Of a DNA stretch of 64,000 bases, positions 17,067-25,921 are shown one piece after another. Position 1 is the first letter of the stretch; the number at the start of each line of letters is the position of its first letter. The notes beneath the pieces are model-generated. The model was given only the letters and a program-made list of their open reading frames with translations, was not told where the DNA came from and did no database searches. The position numbers were made by a program, and so were the translations under genes. Source of the DNA: Bradyrhizobium sp. 138 (lineage in GTDB: Bacteria > Pseudomonadota > Alphaproteobacteria > Rhizobiales > Xanthobacteraceae); NCBI RefSeq assembly GCF_023074075.1, contig NZ_JADPKT010000003.1:232001-296000 (forward strand), written 5' to 3'.

Positions 17067-18107
17067 TCAGACCTCTTTGCGCCGCGCGGCGGCGAATTGC
17101 AGGAGTGTCAGGACGAAAAGGACGACGCCGAGCACGACGGAGGCGGCGGCGGCGAGGCCGAAATTCTGCACCTGGCTGGAGAACGCGGTCTCATAGATGT
17201 ATTGGACGACCATCAGCGTCGCGGTGCCGGGACCGCCGCCGGTCAGCACGAAGACCTCGTCGAAGGTCTGCGCTCCCTTGATCAGCGCGAGCACGATCAC
17301 GACGATCATGTTCGGCCATAGCAGCGGCAGCGTGATGCGTATCAGCACGCGCCAGCGCGGCGTCGCGTCCATCTCCGCCGCCTCGTAGAGGTCGGCCGGG
17401 ATCGCTTGCAGGCCGGCGAGCAGGATCAGGGTATAGAACCCCATATGCGCCCACACCGAGACGAACACCGCCCAGAACATCGCCCAGCTCGGATCGACGA
17501 AGAACAGGATCTTCTGCCCACCGAGCGTGGTGATGGCGGCGTTGAGGAGCCCGTCGCGCTGCAGGATCCATTTCCAGATCAGCGCGACGACCACGGGCGA
17601 CAGCAGGACGGGGAAGAAATATACCGCGCGGAAAAAGCCGCGACCGCGGATCTTCATGTTGAGGACGAGCGCCGTGACGAGCGAAATCAGCACCATCGCC
17701 GTCACCTGGAATACGATGAACTTCGCGGTATTGGCGACGCCGCGCCAGAAATGGTCCTCGCGGCAACTCGCCGGATCGAGATAGGAGCCGCAGTCGAACA
17801 GATAGGCGAACTGGTCGCCGCCGACATAGGGGCGCTGCGAGGGAAACAGGGCCGTGCCGCCGGTCACCGAGAACACGATGTTGATACCGATCGGCAGGAA
17901 CACGAACAGGCCAAAGAAGACGAAGTTAGGCAGCAGGAACACGTAGGCCATCTGCCTCGCGCCGATCATGCGCTGGATCCAGCGCATCGGCGGATCGAGC
18001 AGCCGCAACGCGACGCCAACCGGCAGGACAGCGGATTGCCCAAGCCGTGAGAACGCGCCAATTGCTATGCCGCGCTCCGGTCGAATGGCGGACGGAATGT
18101 CCGGCAT
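17067..18107 (-). CDS. Carbohydrate ABC transporter permease (MalF type)
   Basis: A 346-residue inner-membrane permease, first of the pair. The ATG at 18107 follows GGAGGAT. Six hydrophobic segments follow an ~45-residue cytoplasmic N-terminus. The EAA loop is EAAEMDATPRWRVLIRITLP. An unusual periplasmic loop after helix 1 contains two close cysteines (DCGSYLDPASC), which could form a disulfide. The gene lies 34 bp downstream of the binding-protein gene on the same strand. Confidence 0.92.
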   Translation of the reverse strand: MPDIPSAIRPERGIAIGAFSRLGQSAVLPVGVALRLLDPPMRWIQRMIGARQMAYVFLLPNFVFFGLFVFLPIGINIVFSVTGGTALFPSQRPYVGGDQFAYLFDCGSYLDPASCREDHFWRGVANTAKFIVFQVTAMVLISLVTALVLNMKIRGRGFFRAVYFFPVLLSPVVVALIWKWILQRDGLLNAAITTLGGQKILFFVDPSWAMFWAVFVSVWAHMGFYTLILLAGLQAIPADLYEAAEMDATPRWRVLIRITLPLLWPNMIVVIVLALIKGAQTFDEVFVLTGGGPGTATLMVVQYIYETAFSSQVQNFGLAAAASVVLGVVLFVLTLLQFAAARRKEV

Positions 18108-18141
18108 GGCAGTGATCCTCCGGCCGATGAACCAGTTCGCG

Positions 18142-19434
18142 TCACTTCTTGTTGCGCTCGGAGATCTGTTGCGCGACGTCGGCCGTGATGCGCTTGTAGG
18201 CGTCCTCGAGCGTCGTCTCGCCGGAGACCGCCTGCCCGAGCCGGCTGATGACGGCGTTCAGGACGATCCGGCTGTTGCCGTAGCCTTGGGTTCGATAAGC
18301 GATCGGGGAAATCTGGGCGGCGCTCACGGTGAAGACCTTCAGCGCGGCAGCAGCATCCGGGCCAGCCGTCGGGTAGTCGATGCCCTTCTTCGCGAGCCCA
18401 AGGTGGCCGGGCACGAAGAGCGAGCGCGAGTAGAACTCCGCCAGCACCGGTTCGCTCGCGAGATATTCCATCACCCGCGCGACTTCCTTGGGATGCTGGG
18501 TCGTCTTGAAGGCCACGAGACCGGCGCCGCCCGGCATGCTGCTGCACCCGCCCGGCCCGCAAGGATTGGGCACCGCCACCCAGTCGAAGGCGTCACCGAT
18601 GGTCTTGGCGAACTGGCTGATCTGCCACGATCCGGACAGATACATCACGACCTGCGCGTTCTTGAATTCGTCGTTGGCGCCGCGATAGGCGGTACCCGAG
18701 ACCGAGCCCCACAGCTCCTTCGACATCACGCCGGACTTATGCCAGTCGTAGACGAGCTGCGCCGCGCGTTTGAACCCGTCGTCGACGACATCAGGTTCGC
18801 CGTTCGCGCCGAAGACCTGGGTGCCTTGCGATACGGCGAGCGCATAGAATCGGTGGCCCGAGCGGTCGAGTGCGAGCGGGAACGGCGCCTGGACCTTGTC
18901 TGCAACCTGCTTCACCGCCTTCGCCCAATCCTCCCAGGTCGACTGCTCGCCCGGCATCGCGACGCCGGCCTGCTCGAACAGGGTCTTGTTGACGAAGGGG
19001 CCGGTTACGGTGAGCTGCGTCATGAAGCCCGGAATTGCCTTGGTATCGCCAGCCGGGCGCATCCATTCGAGGAAAGGACCGAAGTTCGTCTCCCAGTAGG
19101 TGGGATCCTTAAGAAAAGGACGCATATCGAGTGCGAAGCGCGACAGACCGCCCATGTCGACGATACGCGCCATATCGGGGCCCTGGCCGGAGGCCAGCTG
19201 CACCGGCAAGGTCTCGTTGACCGCCTTGTACGGCACCTGATCGAGGACGATTTCGATGTCCTTGTTCTGCGCGTGGAATCGCTTGAGTAGGTCAGCCATC
19301 ACCTCGCCCTCGTTGCCGTCCGAGTACCAGGTCATTCGCAGCGTCGTGGTCTCGGCAGCGACTGGCCCGCCGAACACGGTGGCGGCCAGCAGGGACAGCA
19401 GAAAAGACGTTATAACGGACGTAGCGACACGCAT
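18142..19434 (-). CDS. Sugar ABC transporter substrate-binding protein
   Basis: Periplasmic binding protein of the SBP_bac_1 (MalE/AglE-like) family, 430 residues. The ATG at 19434 has GGAGGAGA 8 bp upstream; the open frame extends further but without a ribosome site. A Sec signal peptide spans residues 1-27 (ending GPVAAE). Typical features are TLRMTWYSDGN, LASGQGPDMARIVD and a GGAGLVAF motif. It has two closely spaced cysteines in NPCGPGGCSS, an uncommon insert. It is the first gene of the sugar operon and is divergent from LacI, with a perfect palindrome between the two starts. Confidence 0.93.
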   Translation of the reverse strand: MRVATSVITSFLLSLLAATVFGGPVAAETTTLRMTWYSDGNEGEVMADLLKRFHAQNKDIEIVLDQVPYKAVNETLPVQLASGQGPDMARIVDMGGLSRFALDMRPFLKDPTYWETNFGPFLEWMRPAGDTKAIPGFMTQLTVTGPFVNKTLFEQAGVAMPGEQSTWEDWAKAVKQVADKVQAPFPLALDRSGHRFYALAVSQGTQVFGANGEPDVVDDGFKRAAQLVYDWHKSGVMSKELWGSVSGTAYRGANDEFKNAQVVMYLSGSWQISQFAKTIGDAFDWVAVPNPCGPGGCSSMPGGAGLVAFKTTQHPKEVARVMEYLASEPVLAEFYSRSLFVPGHLGLAKKGIDYPTAGPDAAAALKVFTVSAAQISPIAYRTQGYGNSRIVLNAVISRLGQAVSGETTLEDAYKRITADVAQQISERNKK

Positions 19435-19637
19435 GGTCGTATCTCCTCCGCCGGTTGGCCCCGATACGGGGTCCTCGCGGGATAGGCGCACGGGTCCGTT
19501 CTCAGACGGATCCCCAGCGCAGGCGTTTCCTTCGACATCGGCATCCGTTCAGGCCGGATGCCTTACTCACACGTTTGGGCGCACGCAGACCGACAGGCGG
19601 GTCGATGAGCGCCCCCCATTGAGGGGTGAAATCACCT

Positions 19638-19655
19638 TTGGCAAACGTTTGCCAA
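19638..19655. promoter_or_regulatory. LacI-family operator, 18-bp perfect palindrome
   Basis: TTGGCAAACGTTTGCCAA is fully self-complementary, with the central CG step typical of LacI/PurR-family operators. It lies in the 288-bp divergent region between the sugar-binding-protein gene (204 bp from its start) and the lacI-type gene (68 bp from its start). Confidence 0.88.
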
Positions 19656-19722
19656 TTTGTCAATCTTCCTTCAAACTCTCCCGTGGGTGGTCGCGGAGGA
19701 ACCTCGACAGCAGACATTCCGG

Positions 19723-20748
19723 ATGACTATGAAAAGACAATCGGATCAGACCCCGTGGAGGCCGATGCGGGAAGACGTCTCACTTGCCACGGTTGCAGCC
19801 CGCGCCGGCGTTTCGGTTTCAACCGTATCGCGGATCGTCAACGGCGAGATGCGCCGCGCCTCCCCCGCCACGGTGGCGCGGGTGCTCGACGCGATTGAGG
19901 CGGTAGGTTACCGGCCAAATCGGGTGGGACGGGCGCTCCAGCGTGGTCAAAGTCAGCTTGTGGCGATGATCGCCGCCAATCTCGACAATCCGGCGATGGC
20001 GACCATTGCAAGTTCCACCGAGGCGGCGCTACGCGAGGCCGGTTACGTGATGATCCTCTGCGACACGCACGACCGCCCCGAACTTCAGGACGAGTATCTC
20101 CACGCGATGCGGGCCCAGATGGTGCGCGGCTATGTCCTCGTCGCGGCGGTGCCGAGCCCCGGGTTGAGCGAACTTTCCGCGTCGGGCGCCCCGGCGGTGT
20201 TCGTGACTCGCCGCAATCCGACCGGCAGTGGCCCGTTCGTCGGAATCGATGATCGCGCAGCGGGTGCTCGCGTCGCCGACTATTTCGCAGATCTCGGGCG
20301 GCGAGCCCCGGCCGTTGTTTTTCCGCGGCTGGGTTCGTCCGCATCGCGGGACCGTGTGTCCGGCTTCCTGGCCGGGCTGCGGGAGCGTGGATGGTCCGAC
20401 GAGGCGATCATCCGGGCCGACGGGGAAGGACGATCGCATCTTCAGGTCGGCTATGAGGCCGGCGCGCGAATTTTCGGCGGCAGCGACACGCCGGACGCCA
20501 TTCTCTGTGTCAGCGACCAAATCGCCTACGGGGTGAACCGGCGCGCGCTTGAACACGGCCTGAAAATTCCCGGCGATTGCGATCTGGTCAGCATCGACGG
20601 CACGCCTCTTAACCAGTGGGTCGCACCCTGGTTGAAGTCGATTGAAATTCCCTACGCCGTCTACGGGGCGGAGATCGTCGCGGGCCTGCAATTGATCTGG
20701 CGAGGCGAACCTTTTGGCGAACGCCTGCTTCCCTACAAGTTCGGCTGA
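19723..20748 (+). CDS. LacI family transcriptional regulator
   Basis: A 341-residue repressor. The HTH with hinge helix (VSLATVAARAGVSVSTVSRI then RPNRVGRAL) is followed by a periplasmic-binding-protein-like effector domain with YVMILCDTHDRPE and DLVSIDGTPL. The start is uncertain: ATG 19723, ATG 19729 or ATG 19765. The last has GGAGG only 3 bp upstream and gives the shortest, most typical LacI N-terminus. An upstream TTG frame is unlikely because it runs from the operator. It is divergent from the GH31/ABC sugar operon and expected to bind the palindrome at 19638-19655. Confidence 0.92.
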   Translation: MTMKRQSDQTPWRPMREDVSLATVAARAGVSVSTVSRIVNGEMRRASPATVARVLDAIEAVGYRPNRVGRALQRGQSQLVAMIAANLDNPAMATIASSTEAALREAGYVMILCDTHDRPELQDEYLHAMRAQMVRGYVLVAAVPSPGLSELSASGAPAVFVTRRNPTGSGPFVGIDDRAAGARVADYFADLGRRAPAVVFPRLGSSASRDRVSGFLAGLRERGWSDEAIIRADGEGRSHLQVGYEAGARIFGGSDTPDAILCVSDQIAYGVNRRALEHGLKIPGDCDLVSIDGTPLNQWVAPWLKSIEIPYAVYGAEIVAGLQLIWRGEPFGERLLPYKFG

Positions 20749-20902
20749 CACACGACCGTTCACGGGGAATCCGGCCGCGTTCCGGTTCGGATGCGTCTCG
20801 CTTGCGCACGTGCAGGATTTGGAAAGGGCCGATCGGAGACGCCGGTGCTCTGGGTAAGCGCATGCGTCACCGCCTGACCAACACTAGAGATCATATCGAT
20901 AT

Positions 20903-20947
20903 TTCAATGATATAGCAGTTCGCAATTTTATCCGGAATGGCGCACCA
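20903..20947 (+). repeat. 45-bp intergenic motif, family B copy 1
   Basis: It begins TTCAATGATATAGCAGTTC and ends GGAATGGCGCACCA. It aligns without gaps to 33109-33153 at 34 of 45 positions; 9 of the 11 differences are transitions. It lies in the otherwise empty 298 bp between the convergent LacI and GGDEF/EAL genes. A shorter relative is at 27991-28011. Confidence 0.65.
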
Positions 20948-21046
20948 TTTCCCACCATTCAGTGCAAAACCGCGAGCCATTGCAGAGCTTCCATAGGGCC
21001 TATTCGGTCCCTGATCGGCATCTTCGACGCTGTCGTCGCTGACGCC

Positions 21047-23620
21047 TCAGCGGATAGCAGCCTGCCGCTCCACTCCGTGTCGCCTTGGCGCCACTTCGAC
21101 CGCCGAAGCCAAAAGGCTCGGCTGGAGCAGGACGATGAACTCTTCGAGCGATACCGGCGGAGAGAAAATATAACCTTGCGCCATGGTCGCGCCGTTTTCG
21201 GCCGCGAACCGAAGGTCTTCGGCGGTTTCGATGCCCTCTACGACCGTTTCGAACCCCAATTCGTCCGCAAGTCCGAGCGCCAGGCGAAGGATCGTCTGCT
21301 TCTCGCGGTCTTGCGCGACACCCGCGACGAGCGTGCGATCGAGCTTCACGGCGTCGAAGGGGAGCCTCGCCATCGTCGAAAGATTCGAGTAGCCGGCTCC
21401 GAAATCATCCATTGCGAAGCGTATGCCCAATTGCCTGAGCAGGCTTATCCTCTCGCGCACGACATCAGGATTGCGCATCGCGACCGACTCTGTGATCTCG
21501 ATCTCGAGGTGTGGCGGCGGGAAGTCGGCCTTGCGAACGGTCGTGACGATATCCTTGATGAACAGCGGGTCCTCGATTTCCGTCGCTGCGACATTTACGG
21601 CAAGCACGAGGTTTGAGCCGGCCCGGATCAAGCCCCCGATTTCGGCGAGCGCGCGCCTGAGCACAAAGCGGTCGATCTCCATGATGAGGCCGATCTCTTC
21701 CGCGATCTTGATGAAGCGCTGAGGAGGAATGTTGCCCTCCTTCGGATGATGCCAGCGCGCCAGCGCCTCCACCCCTACGATGCGGCCATCCACGCAGGAC
21801 ACCTTGGGTTGGTAATGGACGACGAGCTCTTCATTGCGGATCGCCAAGGCGAGATCGGTTTCTAGCGCATGCCGGGCACGCGCGACCTCTGCGAGATCCG
21901 GAGTGAAGAATGCGTGGGTATTGCGTCCCGAGCTCTTCGCGACGTACATCGCAAGGTCGGCGCGGATCAGGAGATCGTCATAGGTTGTGCCGTGGGTGGG
22001 CCAGATCGCAACGCCGATGCTGGCGCCGATGGTCGCATGGTTGCTCTGGAGCTTGAAGGAAACCTGCAGCGTCTCGATCATCTCGCGGGCACAGAGGCTC
22101 GCGGCCTCGACCGTCTTCACCCCGGCGATGATGGCGACGAACTCGTCTCCCCCGACCCGGGCGAGCAGACTTTTGCCGGCAGCGAGGTTGGACGTCAGCA
22201 AATTGCTCAAGCGCTCGGCCACCATCTTGAGCAGCTCGTCGCCAGCCTTGTGCCCGAAAGTGTCGTTGATGGATTTGAAGCCATCGAGGTCGAGGAAGAA
22301 CAGCGCTCCGCCTTCTTCAGCGTCGATGAGCGCCGGCGCATCGACGCGCATCTTCTCCCGATTGGGAATGCGGCTCACCGTATCGTAGAAAGCGAGCTGA
22401 CGAATTCTTCGCGTGCTTGCCCGCAAATGCGTCAGCATTCGCTCGAATGCGAGGCCGAGGCCGCGAACCTCGCCGATGCCCGTTGCGCGGAACGGAACGT
22501 CGAGATTGCCTCCCGCGATTTCCTGGGCGGTCTTGGCGAGTTCCGAAAGTCCTTTCGTGAGGTGCCTTACGGCGGCCAACAACGCGATAACCAAGGCACC
22601 GAGCGCCAGCGCCGCGGATGCCAGGAACTGCCACATCAGCGAACGGGTATGGGCGGCGCCGATCTGGAACATCTGATCGCGTGTCGTCGTCACGAGCGAT
22701 GCGCTCGCGAACGTACACACCTTGAGCGTGGCTTCATATTGGACACAGCGCGCGACATAGTTGCCGTCATCCGAGCGCTGCAGCCCGCCCAAACGCGCCC
22801 CCGCGGTGCTGAATTTCACCCGTTCAGGCCCCGCGGAAGACACGATCTCGTTGTCACCCATGATAATAACCACGCCGGCATTAGCTAGCGAAGTGAAGTT
22901 CTCGAGCGTCCGCTCCGTGCGCCCGAGCGGTCGGATGGCGACAAGCGCGCCGATGAGGTCGCCGAAGGCGTCGAACACGGGCTCGATTGCGGTGTGCGCT
23001 ATAGTGCGGCGCTCCGGCAGGCGAAGCGCTGACAATTCACCCAATTTGAGCTCATAGGTGCCTTCCTCACCCCGCGGGTGCGAGCGGCTATTGTCCTTGA
23101 GGATCGCCCTGAGATTGACAGAGAGGTCGGTCCCCTCGATCGCCCCGTTCAGAGCGAGGAGGTCGAGGGGCGTGTTGGCGCCGATCACGCGGCCGGTTTC
23201 GTCGAAGGCGATCAGCCTTTCGAAGCCGGAGGTCGAAGCAACGATGCTGAGCAGCTCGCGGATCGTCACATCGTTGTTCGAGGCGACCGCCTTGGCGATA
23301 TCGGCGCGCTGAGTGATCTGACGCAGGCGTGATGCGGTTTCCGCGCCGAGGACCTCGATTCGCGCTCGCGCCAACTGCGCCTCGCCGTCGAGGCGATGAG
23401 CGAGCTGGTCCTCTGAGAGTTCGCCCAGTGCCGCAGCCTGCTGCCTCAGTTGCTGCTGCAGGCGTAGCGCCGTCAAGCCACCGATGAGGCCGAGCCCGAG
23501 CACGCCGGTCGCGAGCACGACGGCAACAAGGCGCATGGCAATAGACGAGGGGAAACCTGGGACCCCGGACGGAACGGCCCAACGACGCCAGCGGGGCGGC
23601 GCCCTCGATGCCTTCGCCAT
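21047..23620 (-). CDS. Membrane GGDEF-EAL cyclic-di-GMP enzyme with periplasmic sensor
   Basis: A bifunctional-type c-di-GMP signalling protein of 857 residues from ATG 23620; a GTG at 23641 is the alternative. One transmembrane helix lies at about 29-51, a periplasmic sensing domain at about 55-330 (dCache/CHASE-like by position, not by recognised motif), a second helix at about 330-350, then HAMP, GGDEF and EAL. The GGDEF motif (VGGDEF) is at residues 489-494 and the EAL motif (VEALARWHHP) at about 617-626, with DDFGAGYSN later, so both catalytic signatures are intact. It is divergent from a PstS-like binding protein, which suggests that a bound solute may be the signal. Confidence 0.92.
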   Translation of the reverse strand: MAKASRAPPRWRRWAVPSGVPGFPSSIAMRLVAVVLATGVLGLGLIGGLTALRLQQQLRQQAAALGELSEDQLAHRLDGEAQLARARIEVLGAETASRLRQITQRADIAKAVASNNDVTIRELLSIVASTSGFERLIAFDETGRVIGANTPLDLLALNGAIEGTDLSVNLRAILKDNSRSHPRGEEGTYELKLGELSALRLPERRTIAHTAIEPVFDAFGDLIGALVAIRPLGRTERTLENFTSLANAGVVIIMGDNEIVSSAGPERVKFSTAGARLGGLQRSDDGNYVARCVQYEATLKVCTFASASLVTTTRDQMFQIGAAHTRSLMWQFLASAALALGALVIALLAAVRHLTKGLSELAKTAQEIAGGNLDVPFRATGIGEVRGLGLAFERMLTHLRASTRRIRQLAFYDTVSRIPNREKMRVDAPALIDAEEGGALFFLDLDGFKSINDTFGHKAGDELLKMVAERLSNLLTSNLAAGKSLLARVGGDEFVAIIAGVKTVEAASLCAREMIETLQVSFKLQSNHATIGASIGVAIWPTHGTTYDDLLIRADLAMYVAKSSGRNTHAFFTPDLAEVARARHALETDLALAIRNEELVVHYQPKVSCVDGRIVGVEALARWHHPKEGNIPPQRFIKIAEEIGLIMEIDRFVLRRALAEIGGLIRAGSNLVLAVNVAATEIEDPLFIKDIVTTVRKADFPPPHLEIEITESVAMRNPDVVRERISLLRQLGIRFAMDDFGAGYSNLSTMARLPFDAVKLDRTLVAGVAQDREKQTILRLALGLADELGFETVVEGIETAEDLRFAAENGATMAQGYIFSPPVSLEEFIVLLQPSLLASAVEVAPRRHGVERQAAIR

Positions 23621-23925
23621 ATCGGTGTCAGTCGCCACCACCTGCCAGCACCCTGAACTTGCGGGGACCGATCAATGTCGCTCACTGAGGCCCCCACTGA
23701 CTTGTCTTCCAGGCGCCGAATTTAGGCGAGTGAAACCCTCTAAATCGTCAATTTGCCGTCTATTTGTGGCTAGTTAATTACCAATTGGTTTTTCGAAACC
23801 ATCAGATTGTGTGCTTTCACTTTCTGTTCGCCACACCGATGATTCCAAAAGGCACGGCGTTGCGACAACAGAAGGTTTAGGTTTCTTTGCCAAATTATGC
23901 ACCTCGTGGTTCGAAGGGGTCTGCA
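23621..23925. other. Divergent intergenic region, no gene seen
   Basis: The 305 bp between the GGDEF/EAL gene and the PstS-like gene include an AT-rich patch around 23755-23800, with a small palindrome ACCAATTGGT at 23780-23789. It must hold both promoters. No clear -35/-10 pair was assigned. Confidence 0.5.
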
Positions 23926-24729
23926 ATGGCATTTTCGAGGATAATGGCAGCCCTTTTGGGCCTTTGCCTTGCGGTGGTGAATGCCTCTGGCGCCGAAACA
24001 CGCAAGCTCGACATCGTCGGGACCGGAGACGGCATCGATGTCCTGCGCGCCATCGCCGCGAGCTTCATGCAGCAGGAAGGAGCGGCACAGGTTGACGTCC
24101 CGCCGAGCATCGGTTCTGGCGGAGGCATCGCGGCCGTGGGGTCTGGTAAGGCGATCTTAGGGCGCGTCGCCCGCCGCCTGACCGACGCCGAAGCGGCTTC
24201 CGGCATCGTCTACAAGGCGATCGCCCGCCTGCCCTCAGCTTTCATCGTCCATCCCGGCTGCGGAGTAAGTGCCGTCACAAGCGCTCAGCTCGTTGCGATC
24301 TATTCGGGCCGCCTTGCGAATTGGAAGGAGCTGGGCGGCGCCGATATGCGCATCCGCGTCGTCCGGCGCGAGGACCAGGACAGCACTCTCACCGTGCTAC
24401 GTGCCAGCATGCCCGGCTGGCAAGATCTCGAGATCACCGAGAAATCGAAGATGGCGACGACCACACAGGAAGCGATCGAGACGGTTCGCGAAGTTCAGGG
24501 CGCGATCGGCTTCGGGCCATTCTCGCGGCCGTTGGAACAGGGGCTCACGGTGCTTCGCGTGGACGGCCACTACCCGACGGACGCGGATTACCCCTCGAGC
24601 GCGGTGCTGGCGCTGATCTATTTAAAAACGTTGCAGGATCCGGACGCCCTGGCCTTTCTACGCTTTGCCGATGCGCAGAAGGCAGCCGACGTCATCACCA
24701 GCCTCGGTAGTCTGCCCGTCAAGCCGTGA
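23926..24729 (+). CDS. PstS-like periplasmic substrate-binding protein, orphan
   Basis: A 267-residue exported protein. The start ATG 23926 follows GAAGGGG, and the signal peptide (residues 1-23, ending SGAET) precedes a phosphate-binding-protein-like fold. Typical segments are PPSIGSGGGIAAVGSGKAILGR (an SGGG-type anion loop) and VSAVTSAQLVAIYSGRLANW, the PstS hallmark. No permease or ATPase is adjacent, so it is not part of an obvious importer. It is divergent from a GGDEF/EAL receptor with a periplasmic domain, which suggests a solute-sensing role. The gene is convergent with the 2Fe-2S reductase. Confidence 0.85.
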   Translation: MAFSRIMAALLGLCLAVVNASGAETRKLDIVGTGDGIDVLRAIAASFMQQEGAAQVDVPPSIGSGGGIAAVGSGKAILGRVARRLTDAEAASGIVYKAIARLPSAFIVHPGCGVSAVTSAQLVAIYSGRLANWKELGGADMRIRVVRREDQDSTLTVLRASMPGWQDLEITEKSKMATTTQEAIETVREVQGAIGFGPFSRPLEQGLTVLRVDGHYPTDADYPSSAVLALIYLKTLQDPDALAFLRFADAQKAADVITSLGSLPVKP

Positions 24730-24776
24730 GGCGCCGGGGCTCGGCGGCCGTCGGCGCTGCTGAACTCGGCATCGGC

Positions 24777-25787
24777 TCACAGACCGGGGCGATGAGGCTG
24801 CTCCCGGCTTCGCCATAGACGGGTGACTTTGTCCATCAGCGATGGGGTTTGAGAGCTCGGCAGGAAAGGATCGGCGTAGCATTGCGCATTGGCCGAGCGC
24901 GCCTTGTTCTTCACGATCTCGACGAGGCCAACGGGGCCGGCGACGTAGACCGTATCCTCCAGCCCAAGCAGGGGCAGGTAGTGCGATGGGCGCCCGGGCC
25001 TGATCGGCAGGGTAGACCCGAGCTCCGTCGTCGCAATGACGTCGCGGACACCGTCGTCGATCAGCCACTGCAACGAGGGAAGCATATAGAGATTATCGAC
25101 ATCCCGGCTGCCGGCGACGACCGCCATCTCGCGGTTGCGCTGGGTCGAGCGCGCCGAACGGGCGAGCGCCCAGATCGGGGCCCAGCCTGCGCCGCCGGCG
25201 ACCAGCACCAGCGGCCCCTCGCCCGGTCGCAGATAGGCTTGTCCGAACGGGCCTTGCACATGCGCCGCATGGCCTCGCTTGATGGCTTTGCCGAGCTGCC
25301 CCGACACGGTGCCGTCAGGCAGGCACCGGATGTGGAAGACGAGTTCGACTTGCTTGAAGGAACCATCGAGCCTGAAGGTCGGGCTGAACTCGCGCGCAGG
25401 ATAGCCGGAAAACTTGACGCGCACATATTGTCCCGGCCGAAACTCGAGTGGCGCTGAGGTCGTCAGCACGACTTCGGCGATCTCCGACGAGAGCTGGTTG
25501 ATCTCGGTGACGGCGCCCGCCCGCTTCGCCGGTAGCGGCAATTCTTCGAATTCGATCTCGGCATCGCCTGCCACCGCTGCCTGGCAGGCGAGCACAGTGC
25601 GGCCATGGCCCGAGCCGCCGTCATCGACCGAGCCCGAAACGACCGTCACCCGGCAGCTCTGACATTGTCCCGATCTGCAGTCGTGCGGAACGAGAATCGA
25701 GCCGCCGAGCGCCGCATCGATCAGGCTTTCGCCGGCGCGGGCTTCGACGAGCTTGCCGTTGATGACGAGCCGACAATGCCTCTTCAT
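24777..25787 (-). CDS. 2Fe-2S/FAD/NAD(P)H reductase
   Basis: A 336-residue electron-transfer flavoprotein with the layout of phenol/toluene-type oxygenase reductases. The N-terminal plant-type ferredoxin domain carries the ligands Cys37, Cys42, Cys45 and Cys68 (DCRSGQCQSC...VLAC). The FAD-binding barrel follows (FRPGQYVRVKFSG, REFSPTF), then the NAD(P) domain (LVLVAGGAGWAPIWALARS, VYVAGPVGLVEI). The start ATG 25787 has AGAGG 7 bp upstream. It lies 134 bp downstream of the cytochrome b561/EBDH-like gene on the same strand, so it probably supplies or accepts electrons for that membrane protein. No oxygenase subunit is nearby. Confidence 0.88.
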   Translation of the reverse strand: MKRHCRLVINGKLVEARAGESLIDAALGGSILVPHDCRSGQCQSCRVTVVSGSVDDGGSGHGRTVLACQAAVAGDAEIEFEELPLPAKRAGAVTEINQLSSEIAEVVLTTSAPLEFRPGQYVRVKFSGYPAREFSPTFRLDGSFKQVELVFHIRCLPDGTVSGQLGKAIKRGHAAHVQGPFGQAYLRPGEGPLVLVAGGAGWAPIWALARSARSTQRNREMAVVAGSRDVDNLYMLPSLQWLIDDGVRDVIATTELGSTLPIRPGRPSHYLPLLGLEDTVYVAGPVGLVEIVKNKARSANAQCYADPFLPSSQTPSLMDKVTRLWRSREQPHRPGL

Positions 25788-25921
25788 CGCGAGGCCTCTA
25801 GGCGCTGCGAATGTCGGCGAGCAGGCCACTGCTCACCGAGCCAGAGGTGAGGCGAAGCCATGCTTCAGCAGACCCGCACCGTAGTCGTCTCCGGTCGAGC
25901 CCGTCGCCCGTCATGAGACGC

